A stretch of DNA of 5,665 nucleotides, taken from contig JALUTJ010000143.1 in NCBI GenBank assembly GCA_027057985.1, positions 1 through 5,665 on the forward strand, given 5' to 3'. Below, one piece after another: positions 1 through 4,228 of this stretch; position 1 is the first letter of the stretch; each line of letters starts with the position of its first letter. This DNA comes from Chromatiales bacterium. Its GTDB lineage: Bacteria; Pseudomonadota; Gammaproteobacteria; UBA6429; Thiohalophilaceae. The notes beneath the pieces are model-generated. The model had not been told where the DNA came from. It saw nothing but the letters and a program-made list of their open reading frames with translations, and made no database searches. The position numbers and the translations under genes were made by a program.

Positions 1-1269
1 GTGGGTGAAGGTGCTGGTCGTGTATGGTACGCACCATGGTCTTCCGGTTCTGCATACGGTCTGCTGATCGGTGCGGGTGCCAAGATGACTCAGATGGAAA
101 ACAAGATCGTACTGGCTCGTTTCAAAGACGGTTACGGTCCGGTTGGTGCTTACTTCCTGCATCTCAAAACCTATACTCAGAACGGTTATGGTGAAGAGTA
201 TGAATCAAAATGGTTCCCTGACCTGCAGAAGATGGTAGGTAAGGAATACCTGGATCCTGAAGCATCTCACCGTACTCATCGTCCAATTCCGACATGTCTG
301 CGTAACCACGCTTTCATCAACGAAGTAAACGCGGGTCGTGGTCCGATTCGCATGGTGACCATGGAAGCCTTCCAGGATCCACATCTCGAAGAGATTGGCT
401 GGCATAACTTCCTTGGTATGACCGTAGGTCAGGCTGTACTCTGGGCAGCAACCGACGTGGATCCGAAGTACGAAAACCCTGAACTGACCACCTCTGAGCC
501 TTACGTAATGGGCTCACACGCAACAGGTTGTGGTGCATGGTGTTCTGGTCCTGCAGACGTATCTCCTAAAGAGTACTTCTGGGGCTACAACCGTATGACC
601 ACTGTTGAAGGTCTGTTCGGTGCGGGTGATGCGGTAGGTGGTACTCCACACGCATTCTCTTCAGGTTCATTCACTGAAGGTCGTCTGGCTGCGAAAGATG
701 CCTGTAAGTACATCGATGATGGAAAAGCTGAAGGTATCGTGGTTTCTGATGCGCAAATTCAGATGCGTAAGGAAGAAATCTACAAGCCAATGGAAACTTA
801 CAAGGTTTACCGCAACGCAATCACTGCGGGTACAGTAAACCCTCACTACATTAACCCACGTCAGGGTCTGGATCGTCTGCAGAAGCTGATGGATGAGTAC
901 TGTGGTGGTGTAACTGTAAGCTACATGACTAACGACAAGCTGCTGAACATCGGTCTGAAGAAGCTCAAGCTTCTGGAAGAAGACTGGGACGGCGGCATCG
1001 CAGCAGAAAACATTCACGAATTACTGCGTGCATGGGAACTGAAGCATCGTATTATGACTTCAGAAGCTGTAATCCAGCACACACTGTTCCGTGAAGAAAC
1101 ACGTTGGCCTGGTTATTATTATCGTGGCGATCATATGAAACTCGATGATGAAAACTGGCACGTACTGACTGTTTCTCGCCGCGATCCTAAGACCGGTGAG
1201 TACACAATGGAAAAAGCACCGCTGTATCATCTGGTTGATGATGAAGACAGCAGCAAAGACGTTGCTTAA
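1..1269 (+). CDS. aprA: Adenylylsulfate (APS) reductase alpha subunit AprA, 5'-truncated by window edge
   Basis: AprA is the FAD-containing catalytic subunit of the cytoplasmic AprAB complex. It interconverts APS with sulfite plus AMP, and in sulfur oxidisers it runs towards APS. The 422 codons visible are the C-terminal part of a protein usually a little over 600 residues, so roughly the first third lies off the left edge; the GTG at base 1 is an internal valine codon. Visible landmarks (window numbering) are RFKDGYGPVGA at 40-50, a region I take to line the active site; SHATGCGAWCSGP at 172-184; the flavoprotein segment GLFGAGDAVGG at 204-214; and the AprA-type C-terminal domain with RWPGYYYRGD at 368-377 and SRRDPKTGEYTMEK further on. 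AprB is not visible; it normally lies directly upstream. The stop is TAA, followed by two hairpins. Identification is firm; the oxidative direction is inferred. Confidence 0.96.
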   Translation: MGEGAGRVWYAPWSSGSAYGLLIGAGAKMTQMENKIVLARFKDGYGPVGAYFLHLKTYTQNGYGEEYESKWFPDLQKMVGKEYLDPEASHRTHRPIPTCLRNHAFINEVNAGRGPIRMVTMEAFQDPHLEEIGWHNFLGMTVGQAVLWAATDVDPKYENPELTTSEPYVMGSHATGCGAWCSGPADVSPKEYFWGYNRMTTVEGLFGAGDAVGGTPHAFSSGSFTEGRLAAKDACKYIDDGKAEGIVVSDAQIQMRKEEIYKPMETYKVYRNAITAGTVNPHYINPRQGLDRLQKLMDEYCGGVTVSYMTNDKLLNIGLKKLKLLEEDWDGGIAAENIHELLRAWELKHRIMTSEAVIQHTLFREETRWPGYYYRGDHMKLDDENWHVLTVSRRDPKTGEYTMEKAPLYHLVDDEDSSKDVA

Positions 1270-1283
1270 TCCAGCGTGATAAA

Positions 1284-1309
1284 CTGTCCCGGGCTTCGGC
1301 CCGGTACAG
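1284..1309 (+). other. UUCG-capped hairpin in the aprA 3' UTR
   Basis: CCGGGC (1289-1294) pairs with GCCCGG (1299-1304) across a TTCG tetraloop. After one C/T mismatch the stem continues with CTGT (1284-1287) against ACAG (1306-1309). It begins 15 bp after the aprA stop and has no T-run behind it, so it is probably not a terminator. A 3'-end stabilising structure that protects aprA mRNA from exonucleases is a reasonable inference; this is not shown by sequence alone. Confidence 0.7.
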
Positions 1310-1319
1310 CGTCATTTAG

Positions 1320-1351
1320 AAAAAAAGACCAATTTTCATTGGTCTTTTTTT
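1320..1351 (+). terminator. Intrinsic terminator after aprA
   Basis: AGACCAAT (1326-1333) pairs perfectly with ATTGGTCT (1338-1345) around a TTTC loop. The flanking A-run (1320-1325) can extend the pairing into the T-run (1346-1351). The T-run follows the stem on the + strand, so it ends the apr transcript about 50-80 bp after the stop. The A-run would also let it work on the opposite strand. It implies that the genes from 1481 onward need their own promoter or readthrough. Confidence 0.92.
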
Positions 1352-1368
1352 CGTCTGTACAGTAAAGT

Positions 1369-1391
1369 GTTTGCCGGCCGCGCCGGCAGAC
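1369..1391. repeat. GC-rich inverted repeat, 10-bp arms
   Basis: GTTTGCCGGC (1369-1378) pairs with GCCGGCAGAC (1382-1391) around a CGC loop, perfect except for one T/G wobble. No T-run follows on either side. It could be a REP-like element, a protein-binding palindrome, or part of the leader structure of the downstream unit. The sequence does not decide between these. Confidence 0.6.
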
Positions 1392-1417
1392 AATCTGTCC
1401 AGAATCAGCAGGCTGTA

Positions 1418-1435
1418 TGTCGGCATAAGCCGACA
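1418..1435. repeat. Short perfect hairpin upstream of the small operon
   Basis: TGTCGGC (1418-1424) pairs perfectly with GCCGACA (1429-1435) around ATAA. The GCCGACA half also occurs in the REP-like hairpin near 3664-3671 (GAGCCGACA), so this may be a reduced copy of the same repeat type. It lies just upstream of a candidate -10 element, where an operator or a REP relic are both possible. Confidence 0.55.
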
Positions 1436-1443
1436 AAGTCAGG

Positions 1444-1452
1444 TGATATTAA
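1444..1452 (+). promoter_or_regulatory. Candidate extended -10 promoter for the three-gene unit
   Basis: TG-A-TATTAA fits the extended -10 pattern (TGnTATAAT) in four of six hexamer positions. It would start transcription around 1458-1460, about 20 bases before the start codon. No convincing -35 hexamer sits 16-18 bp upstream; that interval overlaps the 1418-1435 hairpin. The need for a promoter is supported by the strong terminator at 1320-1351, but this exact site is only a guess. Confidence 0.3.
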
Positions 1453-1480
1453 TCAATAGAAATAAGTAGCAGGTATGAAT

Positions 1481-1843
1481 ATGAGTGACACCGAGAGTAT
1501 TACTGAAAAAACAGATGAAGAGCTTTACGAAATTGCAAAGCCCTGGTGGGAAGATCTGATTAAGTACTCCAATAACAAGAATTACCTGATGTTTATCAAG
1601 AATTTTTCTCGCCAGTTCAGACAGAGCGCCAATGAAATGGAAATTGGCAAGCAGTTCGCGCGTAGTGATCTGGCAACCAATCTCTCCAAGAAATACGATG
1701 TTATTGGCACAATCCGCCGTGATGACTATGTCACGGTGCTGTTCCGTCAGTATCACAAAGAAAGAGATGGTGAATGGCTGGGACGGCTGGTGCTCGGTTA
1801 TGAAGATGGTGCCGTGAAAATCTTCAGTGCAACATTATTTTAG
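1481..1843 (+). CDS. Conserved-looking hypothetical protein, 120 aa, first gene of the FKBP-TPR unit
   Basis: I do not recognise this protein. It is a small soluble protein with no signal peptide, membrane segment, or cysteine or histidine metal motif. The N-terminus is acidic and probably disordered (MSDTESITEKTDEE). A helical aromatic-rich stretch follows (PWWEDLI, NYLMFIKNFSRQF, around residues 19-45). The C-terminal half is rich in beta-strand patterns (VIGTIRR, YVTVLFRQY, GEWLGRLVLGYEDG, VKIFSATLF). Helices followed by strands in about 120 residues would be compatible with an NTF2-like or DUF-type cone fold, but this is only an impression. I chose ATG 1481 over ATG 1475 because AGCAGG at 1468-1473 sits 7 bases before 1481 but only 1 before 1475. 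Only 11 bp separate its stop from the FKBP gene, so co-transcription is likely. Coding is supported by this spacing, the ribosome binding site and normal protein composition. Confidence 0.82.
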   Translation: MSDTESITEKTDEELYEIAKPWWEDLIKYSNNKNYLMFIKNFSRQFRQSANEMEIGKQFARSDLATNLSKKYDVIGTIRRDDYVTVLFRQYHKERDGEWLGRLVLGYEDGAVKIFSATLF

Positions 1844-1854
1844 AGACAGCGACC

Positions 1855-2382
1855 ATGTCAGAAATTATTACTGAAGTTATTGCAAAATATAAGTACGTTG
1901 AGCTGCGTTACAGTATCGTTGATGAAAAAACCGGTGATGTACTGACCGAGGTTGAGTTCCCGCTTGGCTATGTACACGGCACCAACGAAGTGCTGTCCGA
2001 AGAAGTGGAAGCTGAACTGGAAGGCCGTACCATAGGTGATACCATCGAGGTGCCCATCAACGGGGATCAAATCTATGGCCCACGTGACGAGTCACTGGTT
2101 TTTACCGACCGGCTGGAAAACGTACCAGAAGAGTATCGCGAGGTAGGTACCACCATCGTTATGGAAAATGAAAAGGGTGAATCTAAGCGCTTTATTGTTA
2201 CCCGTATCGATGATGAAACCCTCACCGTTGACGGTAATAATCCACTTTGTGGCCGTGACATCATCTTCAAACTCGAAGTACTGAATGTGCGCGATGCCAC
2301 TGAAGAAGAAATCGAGGCTGGTGGTACTGTAGATCAGGGCCCTGAGATCGAGGCAGGACCGAGTATCCATGAAGTACAGTAA
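1855..2382 (+). CDS. FKBP-type peptidyl-prolyl cis-trans isomerase, SlyD-like
   Basis: FKBP/SlyD proteins catalyse proline cis-trans isomerisation and act as cytoplasmic folding helpers. This 175-aa protein aligns by eye with SlyD along most of its length. The split FKBP domain begins with VELRYSIVDEKTGDVLTE (15-32), then PLGYVHG (36-42), ELEGRTIGDTIEV (54-66) and IYGPRDESL (73-81), equivalent to AYGxxDExL of SlyD. Residues about 82-124 match the insert-in-flap chaperone domain, and VDGNNPLCGRDIIFKLEV (125-142) closes the FKBP fold. The active-site Tyr (75 in IYG) and Phe (138) are present. The aspartate of the SlyD DES motif appears as Glu32, a conservative change. The His/Cys-rich metal-binding tail of E. 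coli SlyD is absent and replaced by an acidic tail (149-175), so nickel delivery is unlikely. There is no signal peptide. The ribosome binding site is weak (AGAGA at about 1842-1846). The last 14 bases overlap the TPR gene, which suggests translational coupling. Confidence 0.9.
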   Translation: MSEIITEVIAKYKYVELRYSIVDEKTGDVLTEVEFPLGYVHGTNEVLSEEVEAELEGRTIGDTIEVPINGDQIYGPRDESLVFTDRLENVPEEYREVGTTIVMENEKGESKRFIVTRIDDETLTVDGNNPLCGRDIIFKLEVLNVRDATEEEIEAGGTVDQGPEIEAGPSIHEVQ

Positions 2383-3367
2383 GACTTACCTTATTTTCCC
2401 AGGTAACCACCTGGTGCAAAGAGCCCTGCAACACTATGATAGCCTCTATCCCGGTCAGCTGCAGCAGTACGCCCTGCCCGGTAGTGGCCCAGTTCATCTC
2501 GACAACTATGTCTTTACTCAGGGCAACCTGGAACTGCATCGTTATGATAAAAAACTGCTGGCCGAGGCGGTATTGGCATTACAGAGCAGTTTAAAAGAAA
2601 CAGAAAATGATCAGGCTGCACTCAACGTTACCCTGGGTATTTTTCTTGCTGCCCAGGCCGAGAATGATCCAAACCAGGCGCTCTATCAGCAGGCTATCGA
2701 TGCACTGAACGCAGCGCTTGAAAGCTATAGTCAGGAAGAAAATCCACAGCAGTGGGCATGGGCACAATATGCCCTCGGCACCGCGGCGCAGGAACTGGCG
2801 AGAATGCAGGATAGCGCAAAGAACTACAAGGCTGCGGTCGATGCCTATACCAATGCTTCGCTGGTCTGGAACCGAAATGATAACCCGGTGGAATGGGCCT
2901 TAACCATGCACCAGCTCGGTGCGAGTTTTCATGCTCATGGTATGCTGCTCAAGGGTAATCGCACACTGCAAAAGTCCGTCGTCGCCTATAAAAATGCCCT
3001 GACCGGGCTGGATGATGAGTACACCGGCATGGAGTTGATGGCAACACAGAATAACCGAGGCGCCGTACTGCAAAACCTGGGTGAAAATGAAGACAACCCG
3101 GATCGTATCGAAGAAGCCATCCGTGCCTACGAAGCGGCGCATAGCAAGTGCATGCAGTTACAGCTTTCCATTCACCTTGCGATCGTCTGCCGAGTCAACA
3201 AGGCAACAGCACAAAGTGTGCTGGCACAACTAAAGCAGGATAAGGCCATTGCCGAGGAAGCCGCAGAGGAATTCGAGGTGATTATCGAGTGCTTTAGTCA
3301 TGCCATGCAGCCATCCATCAAGGCGCATTGTGATGAATGGATTACTAAAACCCGCGAGCTACTTTGA
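2369..3367 (+). CDS. Tetratricopeptide-like helical repeat protein, 332 aa
   Basis: This is a soluble alpha-helical repeat protein, probably a protein-protein interaction scaffold. TPR-type signatures recur about every 45-50 residues: YQQAIDALNAALESY (106-120) with NPQQWAWAQYALGTAAQEL (125-143), then YKAAVDAYTNASLVW (153-167) with NPVEWALTMHQLGASF (172-187), then QKSVVAYKNAL (201-211), then the IEEAIRAYEAAHSK helix (247-260). The NPxxWAxxxxxLG pattern is typical of a widespread bacterial TPR class. The N-terminal 75 residues (KTYLIFPGNH, YALPGSGPVHLDNYVF) are not TPR-like and I do not recognise them. The C-terminus is helical and acidic (AIAEEAAEEFEVIIECF). No signal peptide or transmembrane segment is seen. 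ATG 2369 lies inside the end of the FKBP gene in another frame, preceded by AGGCAGGA at 2351-2358, so translation is probably coupled. The partner is unknown; the SlyD-like protein and the 120-aa protein are the obvious candidates. Confidence 0.85.
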   Translation: MKYSKTYLIFPGNHLVQRALQHYDSLYPGQLQQYALPGSGPVHLDNYVFTQGNLELHRYDKKLLAEAVLALQSSLKETENDQAALNVTLGIFLAAQAENDPNQALYQQAIDALNAALESYSQEENPQQWAWAQYALGTAAQELARMQDSAKNYKAAVDAYTNASLVWNRNDNPVEWALTMHQLGASFHAHGMLLKGNRTLQKSVVAYKNALTGLDDEYTGMELMATQNNRGAVLQNLGENEDNPDRIEEAIRAYEAAHSKCMQLQLSIHLAIVCRVNKATAQSVLAQLKQDKAIAEEAAEEFEVIIECFSHAMQPSIKAHCDEWITKTRELL

Positions 3368-3375
3368 GCTTCGGG
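3351..3375 (+). other. Hairpin across the TPR gene stop codon
   Basis: CCCG (3351-3354) and GAGCT (3356-3360), with one bulged C, pair with AGCTT (3367-3371) and CGGG (3372-3375) around ACTTTG. This gives nine pairs including one G/T wobble. It overlaps the last codons and the TGA. Only AATAA follows, so it lacks the T-run of an intrinsic terminator; it may mark the 3' end of the transcript. Confidence 0.45.
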
Positions 3376-3430
3376 AATAAACGCAAAGTACGCCAAGACG
3401 CAGAGTTCGCAAAGAAATATGTGTGTCGAG

Positions 3431-3455
3431 TGGTAGGGTCAGGCTTCAGCCTGAC
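3431..3455. repeat. REP-like hairpin GTCAGGCT/AGCCTGAC
   Basis: GTCAGGCT (3438-3445) and AGCCTGAC (3448-3455) are perfect 8-bp arms around TC; in RNA a 7-bp stem with a 4-base loop is likelier. It is preceded by GTAGG-like sequence (TGGTAGG), a layout typical of bacterial REP-type palindromes. It lies inside the CGCAAAG element, so either it inserted there or the element is a mosaic. Confidence 0.6.
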
Positions 3456-3456
3456 A

Positions 3457-3483
3457 ATAAATATCTTGTTACTGGATATTTAT
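3457..3483. repeat. AT-rich inverted repeat, 9-bp arms
   Basis: ATAAATATC (3457-3465) pairs perfectly with GATATTTAT (3475-3483) around a 9-base loop. It immediately follows the REP-like palindrome inside the composite element. The function is unknown. Confidence 0.5.
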
Positions 3484-3514
3484 CTCGCAAAACGTTATTC
3501 ACGACACGCTATGC

Positions 3515-3553
3515 GCCATCCCTGGCCGCTCGACGATTTCATCCCTGAAATCG
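3515..3553. repeat. Tandem hairpins sharing a TCCC loop
   Basis: Two adjacent stems present the same loop. GCCA (3515-3518) pairs with TGGC (3523-3526), and CGATTTCA (3534-3541) pairs with TGAAATCG (3546-3553); both enclose TCCC, so CATCCCTG occurs twice, 23 bp apart. A flanking CGA/TCG pair can extend the second stem after a 3-base bulge. Conserved loops with differing stems suggest a structured repeat, not chance, but the short first stem is weak evidence. Confidence 0.5.
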
Positions 3554-3567
3554 ACGTCGCACATAAC

Positions 3568-3582
3568 ATTTTGCTGCAAAAT
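3568..3582. repeat. Short palindrome ATTTTG-CTG-CAAAAT
   Basis: ATTTTG (3568-3573) and CAAAAT (3577-3582) pair around CTG. It is the last hairpin before the right CGCAAAG arm. A single 6-bp palindrome this AT-rich could arise by chance. Confidence 0.35.
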
Positions 3583-3640
3583 ATCCTGCTACGAGCACAG
3601 AATAAACCTTTGCGTTCTCAGCGACTTTGCGGTGTAATAG

Positions 3641-3672
3641 TGTAGGCCGGCTCAAGCGTAGTGGAGCCGACA
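3641..3672. repeat. REP-like element beside the composite repeat
   Basis: CGGCTC (3648-3653) pairs with GAGCCG (3664-3669) around a 10-base loop, AAGCGTAGTG. A leading TGTAGG and a trailing ACAG give the usual head and tail of REP-type units. The wording CTCAAGCGTAGTGGAGCC resembles intergenic repeats I recall from gammaproteobacteria (memory, unverified). It sits only 14 bp from the stop of the convergent DUF4279 gene, a common place for REP elements, and may act on the 3' ends of both converging transcripts. Confidence 0.6.
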
Positions 3673-3685
3673 GTAAACGTGATCG

Positions 3686-4096
3686 TTATTTATTGATCAG
3701 GCGGTAATCCACATCGATAAACGCCCCGATCTCTGACATAAAGCGAATACTTCTGGCACCAAAAGCCAGGTCAGGCAAAGCTTCATCCTCGCAGGAAAGA
3801 CGCAGCACAGCGACAAAGCGGGGTGAGAGATTATGGCTTTCAATCACCTTAAGAATCTTGTCTTTTACCGGTTCGATATCTTCGATAAGTTTGCCAGTCA
3901 TATTATAGATATCGATATTATCCCGCTCGGTACCGGTTGAATATTCCCAGGTACTGATCGCTGGGCTATCGGCGCTGGCATGTACCCCGGCAGAATTCAT
4001 CGAAGTGGGTTCCATGTCCAGAACCTCGGTAACAATCTCCGGATCAAAGTTATAGCCCGAAAGAGCGAAATAAACACGTGCGCTGGTAGATGCCAA
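3686..4096 (-). CDS. DUF4279-type protein, TTG start
   Basis: This is a 136-aa soluble protein that matches, as I recall it, the uncharacterised DUF4279 family. The N-terminal signature ARVYFALSGYNFDPEIVTEVLDMEPT (residues 6-31; YFxxSGxxFDPExxTxxL-x-EPT pattern) is followed by a WEY strand after a P-rich turn, a helix VKDKILKVIESH, and the terminal RFMSEIGAFIDVDYRLI strand (about 118-134), typical of the family's end. No catalytic residues or function are established that I know of. The start is TTG at 4096-4094. AAGGAGA (4109-4103) lies exactly 6 bases upstream, and the next in-frame ATG comes only at residue 28, inside the conserved domain. It is transcribed towards the repeat-filled spacer and is separated from sat by a strong terminator, so it is probably independent of sulfur metabolism. 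Confidence 0.85.
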   Translation of the reverse strand: MASTSARVYFALSGYNFDPEIVTEVLDMEPTSMNSAGVHASADSPAISTWEYSTGTERDNIDIYNMTGKLIEDIEPVKDKILKVIESHNLSPRFVAVLRLSCEDEALPDLAFGARSIRFMSEIGAFIDVDYRLINK

Positions 4097-4102
4097 AACA
4101 AA

Positions 4103-4109
4103 TCTCCTT
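4103..4109 (-). promoter_or_regulatory. Ribosome binding site that fixes the TTG start
   Basis: AAGGAGA on the minus strand is a near-perfect anti-16S match, 6 bases before the TTG at 4096. No ATG or GTG in that frame lies at a usable distance, so this site decides the start of the DUF4279 gene. Confidence 0.85.
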
Positions 4110-4130
4110 CTCGATTGATTGTGGTCGTGG

Positions 4131-4139
4131 ATTTTAGCA
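4131..4139 (-). promoter_or_regulatory. Extended -10 promoter of the DUF4279 gene
   Basis: On the minus strand TGC-TAAAAT (hexamer 4136-4131) is an extended -10 with five of six hexamer matches. The 16-18 bp upstream interval offers only a weak -35 (GTCAAC/AGTCAA), which extended -10 promoters tolerate. Transcription would begin around 4124, about 28 bases before the start codon and after the sat terminator. Confidence 0.5.
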
Positions 4140-4176
4140 TTTAAATACTGAAAGTTGACTAAAATTATGCAGAAAT

Positions 4177-4208
4177 AAAAAAGCCGGTATCAATGATACC
4201 GGCTTTTT
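4177..4208 (-). terminator. Intrinsic terminator of sat
   Basis: GCCGGTATC (4183-4191) pairs perfectly with GATACCGGC (4195-4203) around AAT. The flanks are A6 on the left and T5 on the right in + orientation, which reads as a T-run after the stem on the minus strand. It lies about 20 bp after the sat stop and isolates sat from the DUF4279 gene. Confidence 0.92.
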
Positions 4209-4228
4209 ACTGAGAATATCAGCTCGGA

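Larger units (their letters stand above)
3381..3633. repeat. Composite inverted-repeat element with CGCAAAG-type arms (MITE-like)
   Basis: The left arm (core 3382-3405) and the right arm read on the minus strand (core 3608-3631) agree in about 20 of 25 aligned columns. Both begin CGCAAAGT and both carry an ACGCAnAG block. The left arm is itself a degenerate ~9-bp tandem array: ACGCAAAGT, ACGCCAAG, ACGCAGAGT, TCGCAAAGA (3381-3415). Between the arms are at least four hairpins and no convincing gene. I recall similar CGCAAAG arrays in intergenic regions of many environmental bacteria, but cannot verify that here. The element begins 13 bp after the TPR stop, in a convergent spacer. No clean target-site duplication is visible; only AATA occurs on both sides. 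Its mobility is inferred; the inverted-repeat structure is seen. Confidence 0.65.

Noticed and set aside
667..1017. 116-codon open frame on the minus strand inside aprA
   Set aside because: Shadow of the aprA coding frame; low-complexity T/V/F-rich translation, no ribosome binding site.
1439..1756. 105-codon minus-strand frame opposite the 120-aa gene
   Set aside because: The + strand frame has the ribosome binding site, a tight link to the next gene, and better protein composition.
1855..3367. Toxin-antitoxin or anti-phage defence system in the small operon
   Set aside because: An FKBP/SlyD-like protein and a TPR protein lack nuclease, protease, NTPase or transmembrane effector motifs; nothing supports a defence role.
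3381..3415. CRISPR-like array suggested by the repeated CGCAAAG units
   Set aside because: The units are about 9 bp, degenerate and contiguous, with no spacers and no cas genes nearby.
3375..3640. Target-site duplication AATA flanking the composite element
   Set aside because: Only four AT-rich bases match and they are not exactly abutting the arms; chance is likely.
3364..3645. Open frame of 93 codons on the + strand after the TPR gene
   Set aside because: It runs through the CGCAAAG arms and several hairpins, has no ribosome binding site, overlaps the TPR stop, and its translation resembles no protein; it is a by-product of repeat sequence.
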